From Desarmillaria ectypa (Eukaryota > Basidiomycota > Agaricomycetes > Agaricales > Physalacriaceae): a DNA stretch of 64,000 nt. Every line of letters starts with the position of its first letter. Positions within the stretch are counted from its first letter, which is position 1. The notes under the pieces were generated by a model. It had not been told where the DNA came from and did not search any database. It saw only the letters and a program-made list of their open reading frames with translations. Shown piece by piece: positions 1 through 12,537 of the stretch. The stretch lies in assembly GCA_030407005.1 (NCBI GenBank), contig JAUDYN010000013.1, positions 62,001 through 126,000 of the forward strand, given 5' to 3'. Both the position numbers and the translations under genes were made by a program.

Positions 1-1972
1 GTTCTAGTCGCGTTGCTCACCATACTCTCAGTCTGTTCTTCTTTCCAGCAATCTCACCGATGATGACGAAGAGAATACCGCCATCCTTCCGGAATCCATC
101 TTTGTATCACTTGTTGATAATCTCCTTGTCCAAATGTGTTTTCATGAAGTACCTAAGCGGGCTCAATTCAGTATTCCATTCCAACTCGCTAACGGCTTCA
201 CAATTGGTGTGAAAGGGTTGGTTCGCTGTCTTCATATCACTGTTGTTCGTGCTAACGTGGTCATCTTAGTTACGGTCTGGTGACAGAACAAAAGAAGGGG
301 GCATACAGATATTTTGCAGATCTCGGAGACAGGATGGAGGTAGCTAACGTGCGAACATCTTATATCGATGAGGTATGGCAGTCCTGTTCTTCAAAGACAT
401 TTTTAGGACATTAGACTAAGAATGCGTAGGAGCGCCAAGCTGAGGTGGACAAGACCAACATATTATACGGCACGAGCGGTGGGACTGCCGGAGACGACAA
501 TGACAACGAAGGTGATCCCGGCGTCAGAGCTGTCCAACCCGGTCAACGGGTAAGGTTCCTTTACCACGAGCTTAAGGTTTTATTTAATTCGTATTCATAT
601 TTAGCCCTTCTACACAACGGAGGAAGTACGATCGTTCCGCACACTGGGGCTTGAACCTAGTGGGTATCACTCTAGACAGTTGCGGCGCTGTGACTGACCA
701 AATGATAGGCATCAAGTTACTCGGTTTTAAGGATCGAAGCGAGCTACTGTTTGAAGATAACATTAAACACTCGTTGTTTATTTATCCTGATGAAACAGTG
801 GGTACGCTCGTTCTACGTCATATCGGAATCGCTAAGTGGGTATCCTAGTCATACTCGGGAAGCAAGCGAACGTTCAGCGCTCTGCTGAAATCTATGGTAA
901 AGAAGAAGAAGATGGCTATTGTCCTGACCTTAATGAGGAGGAATGCTTCGCCTCTCTTCTGCTCCCTTCTGCCACAGGTGGGTCTGATGTGGTTGCGACT
1001 AACAGGAAGTTCATCTCTCACTCTCCTCAATAGGAAGAAAAGGTCGACAAAGATGGCTGGATCGAACCTGCAGGATTCCACCTCATCCCCTTACCGTTTG
1101 CCGATGACATCCGCGAGGCAAATGTCCAGGAAGGCTTTCGTGGTAGGTGATCATCGTGTCATCGCTTTGTCACACGGAACTTGATATGTTTGTACAACAG
1201 CTAATGAAGTGCTGAAAAATGCAGCTCGTGCATGGATCGGCAAATTACCCATGAAAGAAGGGACTTATTTCCCGGATTCATATCCTAATCCAGGTGCGTG
1301 ATTTCCATCTGTTGTCCCCGGTGATCTGATATATTCACTTCCAGCATTGGAGTATCACAATGCACAGCTCCAAGCTAGTGCGTTTCATGAGCAATACGAT
1401 CTGGAGTCCTTTGAGGATCGAACTGAACCCCCGATAGACCAGATCCACAAGGTTTGTTTGAGAGTGGATACCTTCTGTTCGCTTGTGCTCAGTGATTCCG
1501 TCGTCATATTAGCGTGCTCGATTACTGATTGTGGCGTGGAAACAAGCTCTGGTAGAGGACGAGTCGACGAAGATTGTCGCCGTCCCAACTGCTGGGATCA
1601 AGCGTAAGGCGGTACGTTTTCTCTAGGCCTTCTGGGGCGTATTGCATCGTGTATTCATATGACCCGACCGTAAACAGGACACGTCAGTCGACGAAGCCGA
1701 GATTCGGAGTAAATACAAGTCGGGGTCACTGGCTAAGGTGGGCAACTTCTATTTTTTGAATTCTTGTGTAGAGGCCTGTCTGTTCATCTCTTCCTCTTCA
1801 CGTACCAGCTGCGCGTGGACCAGCTCAAGGTGTGCTTGTCTATTGATAGGTTTGCTGTGCACGCGTTAATATCTATTCTCAGGATTTCTGTAAGGGTAAG
1901 AATCTGCCTGTCTCAGGAAAGAAGGCTGAGCTTGTTGATCGTGTCACCGAGTGGTTGGACGAACATAATTAA
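1..1972 (+). CDS. ku70: Ku70 (DNA-end-binding subunit), 3' part of gene
   Basis: Partial gene entering from the left; 414 residues are encoded in the window. Exons: 49-216, 270-372, 430-549, 605-659, 709-797, 849-977, 1034-1142, 1201-1293, 1345-1451, 1513-1611, 1678-1737, 1809-1829, 1883-1972. Ku70 forms a ring with Ku80 that loads on broken DNA ends for non-homologous end joining. Visible landmarks: the Ku beta-barrel with SIKLLGFKDRSELL, HSLFIYPDE and GFHLIPLPFADD, then the alpha-helical arm (YHNAQLQASAFHEQYDLESF), a basic linker (AGIKRKA) and a C-terminal SAP motif (LRVDQLKDFCKGKNLPVSGK) that ends EWLDEHN-stop. All introns are 50-73 nt. Exon 1809-1829 is only 21 nt. The beta-barrel and C-terminal SAP domain together separate Ku70 from Ku80. 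The N-terminal vWA domain lies outside the window. Confidence 0.95.
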
Positions 1973-4900
1973 TATCATTGTATCTTTATTCTTCGTATCT
2001 ACCTCATTGGGACAAGCTTAGTGTATAGGATAATCTGGTGATTGGCGACCGTGATACAAGTCTGCCTCCATGATGCAGAGGGTAAATCTTAATCACATCA
2101 CGGTTGTTGGGTAACTAGCAATTATTGAAATCATGCAACCCTCCAACGAGCAATCAAACAACAAAAAAAGAAGTTTCTACGAATTCCAGGAATCTAATGA
2201 GCCCTGAGTGCCTGTCCTACTCGGAGTTTCGTAAACTCGGGGTAGTGCGAGACGGGTTGGGCCTCGAAAGGAAATCTATTAAATCTCCATCATACTTGGT
2301 CCCAGCCCTGTTCCCGGCAAGGCGACGATGAGTTCGCCGTCGTTCACCAAGCCATAACCTTTCTGATGGTTTCTAATAATCAAAACCATAAGTAATATCA
2401 AGAAATAGCTAACCGGTATATATTATCTCCTTTCGAGCCTCGTTGCTGTGTAATATTACCCGGAGCTTTCAAAACCCCGAGTGATAAACTAGAGTACATC
2501 ATCCGCATATGGCGCTGAACACCGATCGAGGTTGCACGTTTTCATTTCTCGAGGAAACAAGTCCCATTTGCGTAAGATATGAATGAAGGGGAGGGTTCCA
2601 CCGAATGCTTCGGGTCCTGCTCCACTGTCAATTGCCACATCTCGTCTATACCATTCTTAAACACCACATCCCGGGCCGATGGAGATAGTTACGCAGTCAC
2701 CTGCTGCTGGGGGTTGAAAAAGCAACCTCGCACCCTGATCATCAAAGAAAGGCTGAATTCGGCATGTCTTTCCCGTTTACCTTAGTAACGGACGTACGGA
2801 TGGATTTCTTCGATTATAGGAACCCAGGAGGCCGCCTTGGTCCAGGATTCGATCAAGCTTCGTCCGCAAATTTCCCCGAAAAGATATTTCGTATGTGACA
2901 TGACAATTATTTATGGAGCCGCGCTGATCGAGGAAACAGAGCTACTGATGCTAGACCCCGCCTCAAGTCCCCGGAACACGAGTTTAGTGTCGAGCGGTGC
3001 CTTTCAAAACCCACTGACAGTCGAACCTGGTTTTATGTGCCTATTCAATTTTCTGTCCTCCACATGCCCCACTTTTAGAGCTCGGTCAACTTTGTAATCC
3101 CCGTCTACCGTCTTTCCTGCTGACTTCCCATAATAGATAGACCTAGCGCATGCGGTAGTGACCTTGATGGTGTAAGTGCCGTCACTTGGAACTTAGACTG
3201 AATGCTGGTAGTACCTGAGGTCGTGATGATGCGCCAGTGTGCGTCTCCGTTTCAACCTGGCCGGAGTTACATTTGTCAGGTGTATGACGCAGAGATCATG
3301 ACGGCTTCAAGTGTAAGAGAACTCAAAGGGCGCTCAGTTCCCGTCTTTATGATATGCACTCGCATGGCAACATTGAGCAATGCGTAACAATCATGATGTC
3401 CATAGAATAGTATAATGTACGAGGGCACGGACCTATGCGAAAGTCAGGGATCACGGTGGGTTTAGTGGGTGTACACGTACACGTACATCGGTGGGGATGA
3501 CAGTGGCACGCAGAATCCCGTGCAATTGTTTACTGTCAACTGCCAAGATGTCGCCGCAGGCTCCACCGGCACGACGCAGGGCTGTCAGGAACATTTGGGG
3601 GTACAGGCCGCAGTCCGGCAAATAGATACAGAAATGTTCAATGGAACCCGACGGGCATGTCTTCTTTAGCACCGACTTGAGCCACCACGGCGCTTGGCGG
3701 TATGTACTACGATGATAAAATAAATCTGATCGAGCGTACATGTCGTTAAATCTTCTCGGCCTGTCCTTCTAAAGATTCACGATTTCCGTACAATCATTAT
3801 TGACGATGTCTCCCGCACCATAATGGCTCTAGATTATACTCGTTTGCGAGAAAAAACCTTTCTAAATAGTCTGGCAGCCCAGCCTCGGGTAGGAGATTCG
3901 GCATGGGCCTCGAAGGACAAATTGGTCGTCGCGCGAGGGTGCGAGAGCGATACCGACGATACTGAAGATTACAGCAAACAATTAATGAATGATCTGGGTG
4001 GCAGAATATCTGAAAGACCTTACAGTTCCTACTACCGCGTATGCGGCGTTTCCAGTATTTATGAATGTTACTGTCGTCATCCATGACTAAAAAACTCATA
4101 GTGTCATCGTCATCAGAGTTCCACACTGAAATCTCTTTGTTGTAAGACACCAGTGTGCGAAGGAAGAGTGAGACTACACTAACCGCGTCTAGTTGGAGAA
4201 CGATGCGAGCTATATGCGGTCTGAGGGTCCGCCGTCCTGGGTCTGTTCATTGCAGCACAAAGGTGCTACTATTCGTTAAGAACGGCGTCCTCAAGGGTTC
4301 GAGACTCGACCTGAAAGACGTCAGACGTTGGCTGTTATATACTCATCAGCTCGATGGTAAATTACTTTAGGAAGGAACACAGCACAAGAGCGCACGATGA
4401 ACAAAAAATTTTGACAAGAGCACCACGCATCCCGCATGAGGCTAAGAAGAGACGCTCAAGTCCGCCAGAACGGTTGAAGACGGGACATAGAGTTTTTGTT
4501 GTTTTTGGCAATACGGCGTGGCAAGACATGACATGTGAGCGACGTCGCGGATGTGGTCCGTGCGAACGGTATGGCAGGCTCACGTCACCCGCGTATAATG
4601 AGGCTGGCAAACATACGGTTGGACAGCGATCAATAGAACAGAAGGCCTCATTTGAAGATGTGGTCGACAGATCATTTATAGCCACTTAGCTGCTGTAGTC
4701 CGGCGTTCAGAAGAAAAACCAGAGAAGAGTCCTGACATGCTACCAAGAATATCTATTTAAGAATTGGCGGCATGTAATTAAATAAACTCACAGAGGTCGA
4801 TAAAAAGTGAGCATACTATGCATGCTTTATGAATGAATAATCCCTGAAGGGGAAAAAGGTTCAGTCTTGGGTTTAGGTTGGATTCTGGACTCGGCGGAAG

Positions 4901-5605
4901 CAAGACCGCAGGAAGTTAAGACTGAAAAAACGACCCTCAGGGTGGGCAAAATGGACCACTAGCGAGGTAACTTTGCTGTAGGTACTTCGCACGAAATTAA
5001 TGTGGTCGAAGAAGGCAGGGAATTGTTCAACTCAAAATAACAAGGTCCCCGAGCCATTTTAACTCCGTCAATGTCAATACATTTGAAAATATCAGGTTAA
5101 GGGCTGCTTACGCCTCTGTCAACAACACGGTGAGCGTTTCGACAATAAGACTGGAGGCGAGTACTGCTTAGTGTTGGAGTGTTTCCTACCGAGTCCTATC
5201 GAAATGGACTTTGGTCACCAGTGCCTCAATTACGGTGATTTAGGTAACGGAGTAACTCGTTTTCTATGTCTACTGCACGAGTAATGTGCATTTTGATGAG
5301 AACCGTAACGCCCGGTTCCAGGCTCGAAGTGGTTTGGAGATTGCTGATCAATACGATCTCATAAATCCATTTGAGGAGGTTGGGCTGACGACTGAATATC
5401 GAGGGTGGTTTTTAGTGGTGAGTAGCCGGTTTCAACCAGGTACAGATGCGCTCGGATAGGTAAAGTTAGGTCTTTAGTTCATTTGATTTGTAGTAGCAGT
5501 GTCGAATGAAGTGTGTAATGAATCATAAAGGTCCATCACCGTCAGTTTCGGAAAGTCATTGAAAGGTCGTAAATACTGCAGCACCGGTTCATTCGGTGCC
5601 CTTGT
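1973..5605. other. gene-free stretch, 3.6 kb
   Basis: Both strands contain only short open frames without recognisable motifs or plausible splice chains. No tRNA, LTR or match to the repeats further right was found by eye. The stretch separates the KU70 stop from the 3' end of the F-box gene and is long for this otherwise compact left end. An old, unrecognisable transposon relic is possible. Confidence 0.5.
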
Positions 5606-6936
5606 TTAAACAAAACTAATCCTCAAAACTCCCCTCCTATCCCAGGATGGCATAGCTGAGCGGACGCAGCTGTCCATGCTCCAGCGTAGGTCCGGATAGA
5701 GCCTCCCGTTCACCACAATGAGCTGGATTAGCTCGAGCTCGGCGAACTGAGGGCTGGATAACACCCTGTCCAGATGTTTAAGGAACGGCTGATCTAAATG
5801 GAACTGACGAGAGGCGGCAAAGGCAATATCCAGGACCCGGAGGCAGGGGGAGGCTATTTGTAATAGCACATGATTTAGCCATGGAATAAGGGAGAGCACA
5901 CGGAAAGGCGAGGATAGGCTAAGCCTTCGAAGGGATGTGTTGGACGAGAGGTCTATAGTTGATATGATCGTGTCTGATGATGTATCCGCTGTTTAGGCCA
6001 AAATGAGAATGAATACCGTTTTAGGTCACAAGCACAGATTTCTTACCTAGCGACACGATTTCTAGATAGTTGAGCGACGGCCCTAGCGATCGTAAAACGG
6101 CAGAGGGATTCGTGTATCTCGAAACATGAGCGCCGATCGTTGCGGTGAGTTCATCACCGCGCTTCGGTGAATGACAGGCCCAGTGGAAACTCTTTCTCAG
6201 GAATGTCCCTGCCCCTCTAAGTGACAATGCGCTTTTTTCATCGTCCGTCATGATTTTATCTGCCAACAACCGCTCAAGCACAGGTGGCGAGTCTCCGAAC
6301 TCAATGTCCTGGAACACGGCGTGGCGCAAAGCCGTGAAACCTGCGACAAGTTCGGCAAATTGTGAATGTCGGGGAAAAGTGACACAGGACACCTCCAAGG
6401 AGCTGATGGTGTCGAGGGCCAACATAAGTGATGGAATAGGTGATCCGGCTAGTGCTTCCCAATTCGTATTCTCGAGGATTAGTACTGAGGCATTGCCAAC
6501 GTCTTTGAGTCCCTGTAAGGCGCTAGCCAAGGCTTCGAGTTGCGATGGATTCCATGACATGGCATCATGATGCTGATGCGATCCTACAATACGTATGCGA
6601 CGAGCGCGGGGGTATATGGTGAGGAATGAGAAAGGGTTATCGCGGAAAGAGCTGAATCTTTCCACGGAGGTATGCTGAAGCCGAATGGAAGAAAAGGCGT
6701 GGAAATGAGTACGTGAACGCCACCGTTTGCACACAAAGCTACATTTTTTGAGGTTTTTCAGGTCGGTGCTGAGCTCGTCGATGATTTCTTCTTGCAATTC
6801 AAGAGGAAGCACGGCGGTAAGACGTTTCGGGTAGGCGTCGACAATGGAGGAAACTGCCTGAATGCCGTTGTTAGTCTAAAAAAAGGTTAAATCAGTATTA
6901 AATGGGTCTAGACTTGTCGTCGCCCGAGCTTACCAT
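5606..6936 (-). CDS. F-box domain protein with leucine-rich C-terminal part
   Basis: Three-exon model on the minus strand, 404 residues: 6934-6936 (ATG only), 6047-6875, 5606-5988. Introns are 58 nt each. The F-box lies near the N-terminus (LPLELQEEIIDELS, then LKKCSFVCKRWRSRTHFHAF), followed by leucine-rich repeats such as LSSNTSLRRLSL. F-box proteins couple substrates to SKP1-CUL1 ubiquitin ligases; large, rapidly changing F-box/LRR families are common in mushrooms. The substrate cannot be inferred. The single-codon first exon is the weak point: it is in phase and has a GTAAGC donor, but the true start could be elsewhere upstream. The 5989-6046 intron is well supported because it restores the frame into the LRR part. 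Confidence 0.75.
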
Positions 6937-7440
6937 GTTTGTCGGATATCCTAGCCAATAGTGGTCGTGCAATAGCTGGTGGTGGACAACGATGTGGAAA
7001 GATGATAATGTAGGATGTGAACAGAAACAGGAAAGCTGTGGGGATAACGACTTCGCGGAGTTCTATGTAAGGCTTTTATGTGAAACCGAATAGCCACTCC
7101 CGTCATGCGGTACTCCTGGAGGACGTTAGGCTCGGGAATATGCAACCAACAGCACCGCGTCCTATCAGATATAGAGTAACGATGAATTTACCTTTTATTC
7201 CAACCTAAGGGTAGGCGGGGGACGGGCGAAATTGAATCGTGCCAGAGACCAAAAACAAAAAATATATTGGCCGGCCCATGAAGCGGTGGATTGTATTCTC
7301 CGGAGACAACATCATGATCATGAAGCAAGCTGTGTGAACGATCGGCAATCATCGAATGCCGTTTCGGGCCGCGGTATATGCCGGCTAGATCCGAAGCTAT
7401 ACGTAGACATGAATCTTATCCGATAAAATGATGAATCAGC

Positions 7441-8311
7441 ATGGCCAATTACCACCAAGTCACCTCCCCCTCCCATTTCCAGGAGCTCCTCTCCGCCGAC
7501 CTTACCAGGGTATCGCTCATTAACTTTTGGGCAGAATTTGCAGAGCCATGCGAGCAAATGAATGAGGTCGTCTTCGAGCTGTCGAAAAAGTACCCTGCTG
7601 TTCTTTTTCTCCAGGTGCATTAGCAATATTCTATCTTCTTTTCGTTTACTTACTCTTCATGTCTCCAGGTAGAAGCTGAATCTCAGCCAGATATTGCAGA
7701 ATCCTTTGACATTGATGCTGTTCCATCTTTTGTTATCTTGAGGGTGAGCGGACCATCATTTTCGATATCGAATTGCCCGTTAATTAGGTATCAGGGCCAT
7801 ACCTTGCTGGATCGGATATCTGGCGCCAATGCTCAAGCGCTGACGGCTGCCATCGCCAAACATGCAGCTTCGCCATCTATCAAACCCCTGTCCAAGACTG
7901 ATCTGGCCCCAGCCAAGGCCGCCGGCGTCGTCAGTGAGAAGAAGGAGACACCGGAGGAGCTAGAGAAGCGTATGCGAAGCCTGATGACTCAGTCAAAGGT
8001 GGTACTTTTCATGAAGGGTAGCCCAGATGCCCCTCGCTGCGGGTTTTCGAGAAGGATCACGGGGCTCTTGAAGGACCAGAACGTGGAGTACACGCATTTC
8101 GACATTCTTTCAGACGAAGACATTCGGCAAGGTATGTAGGGCAGATATTATTTTGAATGCTGTGCGATTTAGTGATTTGTCTCTAGGTCTGAAAAAGTTG
8201 AATGATTGGCCAACATTCCCCCAGTTGATTATCAATGGAGAATTCGTTGGTGGGTTGGATATCGTGCAGGAAATGATTGATAACGGAGAGTTTGCCGAAG
8301 CAATTGCTTAG
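7441..8311 (+). CDS. grx4: CGFS monothiol glutaredoxin, Grx3/Grx4 (PICOT) type
   Basis: Four exons (7441-7614, 7669-7743, 7795-8131, 8187-8311), 236 residues. An N-terminal thioredoxin-like domain (about 1-105) carries the degenerate active site FAEPCEQM. A linker follows, then a glutaredoxin domain with [13 protein letters not shown] (active Cys about 165) and the glutathione-binding [19 protein letters not shown]. Family knowledge: these proteins bind a bridging [2Fe-2S] cluster with glutathione and report iron-sulphur status to iron-responsive transcription factors, in cytosol and nucleus. One Trx plus one Grx domain is the usual fungal length. Exon 3 starts at 7795 rather than the nearer TAG acceptor at 7788, because only the CAG acceptor keeps the frame. 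The gene converges on the epimerase gene with only 123 bp between stops. Confidence 0.95.
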
Positions 8312-8434
8312 ATCAGCTGTACAGCCTTGTAGTCTGTACTATACATTGTACATCAAATCTAGTACAAGGATACTTATGGTATACCTAATAAATGATTTTA
8401 CAAACATTTCTGACCGTCTGTTAGGGAGATCAAA

Positions 8435-9853
8435 TTATCGTATATATCCCTTGACCTTGAATCCTTTTTCTTTCCAAACATTCTCGATGTGAAGGATACT
8501 GTCGACCGAGTCCAAAACTGTCTTCTCCCAAGGGATGAACGATTCAGGCTTTATCCCGATCACCTGGTCGATCCTCTGCCAATCCAACGGAAGGGTGTTA
8601 GAAGACCTTTCCGGTACCTTACGGGCATCGGCAAGGCGTTCCTTGAGCTCCGGACGTTCTCGCGCTATGGTTTCGATTGCCGCCTTGTACGAGCACTCGT
8701 AGGGGCACGCGATAGCTACCCTCTTACGGCCAACCTTGGATGAGAGAGGCGCCTTGAGGGCGAGAACGTGTGCTCTGGCGGTGTCCCGAACGTCGATAGC
8801 CCCTAGAGTGATAGGAAAGACCGTCGTCTCTGGTCGAAGGAAGGAATAAATAGTCGAGTTCGTGGAAAGAGCGTCAAGGTCTGGTTCAGGAAGGAGGTGC
8901 TCAAAGCCTGGAGCGAAAGGACCGTAATTAAATGGCGGTCCCACTGTCGGGCGTCAGTAGACTGTGGAGGGTGAAGTTTGACTTGAAAATCCGTACCGAG
9001 GGTAACGTCGATCTCAGGATGGATATGGGAAAATTCGACTACAGCCAAATCGGAATATTTCTTCTCGGCTACGTAGACAAGGAAGGGATGGCCGGAGGCT
9101 ATTGCTGCCTCTTTGGTGATAGGATTCCAGTCTGGAACGACCGAGGGTGAGAACTGGTTTGAAGGGCTATCACTGGAAGGGACTCACTGTCTGCGTCATA
9201 CGGACCTTCGGGAATATCGTAGGATAAGATAGAGCTGGTAATGACTGCCCGAGGAACCTTAGCCTTGACGGCCTCTCGCAGTACGTGAAGGGAGCCTTCG
9301 ATAGCGGTCTGTAAGTTGATGATCAACCGCTAGTAACCATAACATATCCTAAGAGAAGAATACACCCACTCGCAAGGCTGATTCAGCGCTGACTCTTCCC
9401 GGAAGAGGGGCCGCTGTGTGTATAATTCCGTCGACTCCTAAAAGAAGGCTGGATAGATTTATTATCATTGAGAGCGACGGTCAAAATGTCTGACCTTTGA
9501 GGATTCGACTGAAATCTCCCGAACAGACATCACGGACTTCTACGACCTCGAAATTATCGCGACTGTAATTGGCTGACAGAGCTCTATTTAGTAGCTCTAT
9601 TTTTCTGCCTCTGGCGGCCCTGAAGAGGAGCATTAGACGACGAAGTGGGACGTTGAAGCTTGAAAGCATAAGCGCACGCTCGGACATTGTATCCTTTATC
9701 TAGTAGCTGGGTCAAGATGTGCAATCCGATGAATCCTGACCCCCCTGTGACCTATCTGAAATTCAAAATAGGATTTCTGGGCGGGATAGAAGTCGCACGA
9801 ACGAATATTAGCTTTCGAGTCGTAGTCGATGTGTTTCGAGCGGTGGGAGCCAT
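8435..9853 (-). CDS. extended SDR, NAD(P)-dependent epimerase/dehydratase family (Gre2/dihydroflavonol-reductase-like)
   Basis: Seven exons on the minus strand: 9803-9853, 9678-9751, 9495-9619, 9370-9437, 9188-9308, 8997-9131, 8435-8943. They total 1083 nt, 360 residues. The Rossmann nucleotide-binding motif is VTGGSGFIG (about 18-26). Catalytic residues of extended SDRs are present: Ser in AVITSSILSY (about 131-132) and the YxxxK pair in YVAEK (Tyr 166, Lys 170). WNPIT and PPFNYGPF are typical of the fungal ketoreductase/methylglyoxal-reductase branch. The likely reaction is NADPH-dependent reduction of a carbonyl; the substrate is unknown. The start is chosen because the exon encoding ...RKLIF joins directly to VTGGSGFIG after a 51-nt intron. 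Introns are 51-61 nt. No sign of damage was seen. Confidence 0.9.
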
Positions 9854-10784
9854 TCAAAAAGTGTGTCGAGGTAAAATAAAAGGGCGAGTAAGGAGGAAGA
9901 AAGATAAAGTTAGGGCTGCCGTTCAACGCCTTTTTATATGTCTTCTATCGACATTGCTTTTGTCAGTTTTTCACAGAAACTATGTCAGCCAAACGGCTAG
10001 GCTAGGTCCCTCTCCGACTAAAATTTGGTGTCGCCGAGCGCCGATGGGAACATCTAGACCTAACTTTCAATTGCTCCGTCGTTCACCGGCCGAAGCCTCT
10101 TGATAAACCGCAGAAATATAAGTAGAGGAATGCCACGCAGCATCGGGCTTGCCTTACTTGTGCCCGAGCCCCAAAATGAATGGCTCTGGACATTGGACAG
10201 CCACGACCACGTGAATGACGCGCCTGACGTAACCCGACGGTGCAAACTGAAATTGATACGTTGCTTTAGCGGTTGTCAGTTGCGGGATAACAGCAACAGA
10301 ATTTTTATTTAAAAGGACGCCGTGTGTAGTAATGGCAGGCAAGGTATCTGTTAGCGACAGGAAGGAAAGTGAGTTCAAGGGGAGTTTGTTTAATTTTTTA
10401 ATTCTTCATTTTCTTTGTATGTATTTTATCCATAGTACATAGCAATCAGAGCCGCGCTTTTCGGGTCGAGTTTTGGTCGGTTCCGCGCTTGATTTTCGAG
10501 CTGGATGACGGGACTAATGTCACCAGCTTTTCTCTTTCCTTTGCACTCCGCCGCACTTCTTTGAATGTTATTGCAATAGTGACTTACATAGCGTTCCAGT
10601 CCAGAGTTTCATATCATCAGGGACCGTAGACATTCCCGGCCGATATGAAAGCATGATCGTCAAATATCAGTGACGTCGACGTTGCCTGAAATGCCGATGG
10701 TGACGTTTCTCGTTTGAGAGACCTTGGCAAGCAGGGTAACAAATACATTTTACGTTTTTCGCTTTCCTGTTACTGTTTAGTGAT
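9854..10784. other. intergenic, no gene recognised
   Basis: Upstream region of the epimerase gene. Open frames here are short and lack recognisable motifs or splice partners. Nothing repetitive was noticed. Confidence 0.5.
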
Positions 10785-11695
10785 TTAGAAAACCTGGCGC
10801 GGGCACGGCTTTGGCAGGCTCAGACTCTTCGAACCGCAAACCCGAGCCTTAAGCCCAAGCCCGCTCAGGCTCAGGCTCAGGCCAAGGCCAAGGAGCAGGG
10901 CTTTAATAAGTATAGGGATTAGTAAAAACATACCAAGTTGTACCCCATTCAAGTTAAGATCACAGAAGAGTTGACGAAAACTCAGGAAATGCTGAAAGGA
11001 CAAGAGTCTCAGCGCTTGAGAACGTACCGCACTACTCAGATGATGATTCCCAACTACGAACTTGATGCCTACGGCACGCTGCTTGGCACTGCCGACCCCA
11101 TCGGAGTACGGGCAGATTTGGAAATGCGACCCGAGTTCCAATTTGCAACCTTTCAGGCTTCTTCGCGATTCTTTACCCCCAGAGCGAACTTCATATCTTA
11201 GCATCGCGGCCTGGGTTCCGGTAGACGGAACACCCGTGCACGATCGCATTACTTTTCCACGAAGCCCGCCTTTGGCCGAGGGTACGTACAGATTCTCTAC
11301 GACGCTGGCGGAGATGTCAACTCTCGCAATCGTTACGGTTCGACTGTCGCACAGGAGATTATCCAGGTCTACAGACTCGTTGACTACGGCTCTGTCGGTC
11401 GCGTTCAATGGCTTCTTCGGCACCGCGGAAATATCGATCTGGCAGACGAGGATGGATTTGCTGTTCGGATGACCATCGATGTGACATTGCGGAAGATACC
11501 GACGCTCATGAATGTATAGGATTCCAGACGGAAGGCGCTGGGGGATACGTGTTGTGCGACACGTGCACGGACGGGGGAGAGCACGACATTGGCACGCTGT
11601 GGGAAGTGCAAGAAGGTTCGTGCTGCGTGCCGGGGCTACGTGCTTGACAGGCTTTAGACTTGCGAAAGCATAAGAAGACCTGCAAGAAACTTTAG
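10785..11695 (+). pseudogene. ankyrin-repeat / MYND zinc-finger protein relic
   Basis: Coding character is visible on the plus strand but split between frames. Upstream (10785-10920) is a Gln/Ala/Lys-rich stretch (AQAQAQAKAKEQG). Around 11270-11470 is ankyrin-like sequence (GYVQILYDAGGDVNSRNRYG, then VQWLLRHRGNIDLADEDGF, then TIDVTLRKIPTL). At 11540-11695 is a MYND-like end: CDTC in one frame, RCGKCKKVR in another, then ALDLRKHKKTCKKL-stop in a third. In-frame stops (for example after the segment ending near 11201) and frame changes without matching GT..AG introns suggest a decayed gene. Fungal ankyrin-MYND proteins are multi-copy and of unknown role. The 307-residue open frame on the opposite strand has no recognisable motif and is a shadow. 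An unusual splice pattern rescuing the frame cannot be ruled out. Confidence 0.55.
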
Positions 11696-12537
11696 GGTAC
11701 GCTGCCATCTACTCTGATTACTTTCTGTCAGCTAATCGAGCGTTCTATGTTGTTTAGACACACAGAAGTTCGATAATGTAGATCATCCAAATAATTGTCG
11801 TATTATTGTAAATCCGTGAGTGTGGAATATGGGGAGCTGAGTGTTTGACTAACAACTTGCTGGGTGATCAGGTACTTTTCTAATATATCACAGCATATTG
11901 ATCTATTATCGTCTCGGAATTACCCGGCCCATGGAACATCTACAGTCTGCGTCGGTTTTGTTAAGGCTTGGTGCAGTCTTATGACCATCCATGCAGCATT
12001 CGACTCTTCGGCCGCCACAAAACTTCAAAGTAAAGGTATTTCTCATTATTATAGATGACTTGCCCACCAAAAGCTGGAGTTTGGGACTAAGACTTGTCTG
12101 GCCCTCGACCGATGCTCGTGTATAATGACCCAGTTCAAGGTGGCAGATATGACTTCTAGCACCAAGATTACTACCAGCTATCCATCATCAGAACTTCAAT
12201 GAGTTCTGTGAACTTGCAAATTCATCATGTGACGTCGTTACCCAGGCGAGCTTTTATTGAGTACTGTGGTCCGGTACGCCACATTGTCCGATGGCCTTCG
12301 CTACCTTGTTTTCATGTAAAGTGACGTTATTTACTTCTCTTGACTGCACAAACCTCGGACTGACTGAAAAACTCAGAAATGCTCCTTGCTTCGTTTCGGT
12401 GTTTTTTTTACCGAAGGATGTATCACTCTAGTGACATTTGATGCCCTCCGCGAAATGTATTGGTTTCAAACTTTGTTGTATAAAGATTCCGTCGCCTCAG
12501 GGCTTTCAGTCGTCCTGTCCTTCAACTCGAAATTGCG
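11696..12537. other. intergenic, no gene recognised
   Basis: About 840 bp between the MYND relic and the isochorismatase-like gene. Moderately AT-rich. No open frame with family resemblance, no tRNA and no repeat match was seen. Confidence 0.45.

Noticed and set aside
4354..4689. Overlapping 111- and 107-codon frames on opposite strands
   Set aside because: No motif on either strand and no splice partners; compatible with chance.
10785..11708. 307-codon open frame on the minus strand
   Set aside because: It overlaps the ankyrin-MYND relic on the other strand, has no domain, and its length follows from the composition of the plus-strand gene.
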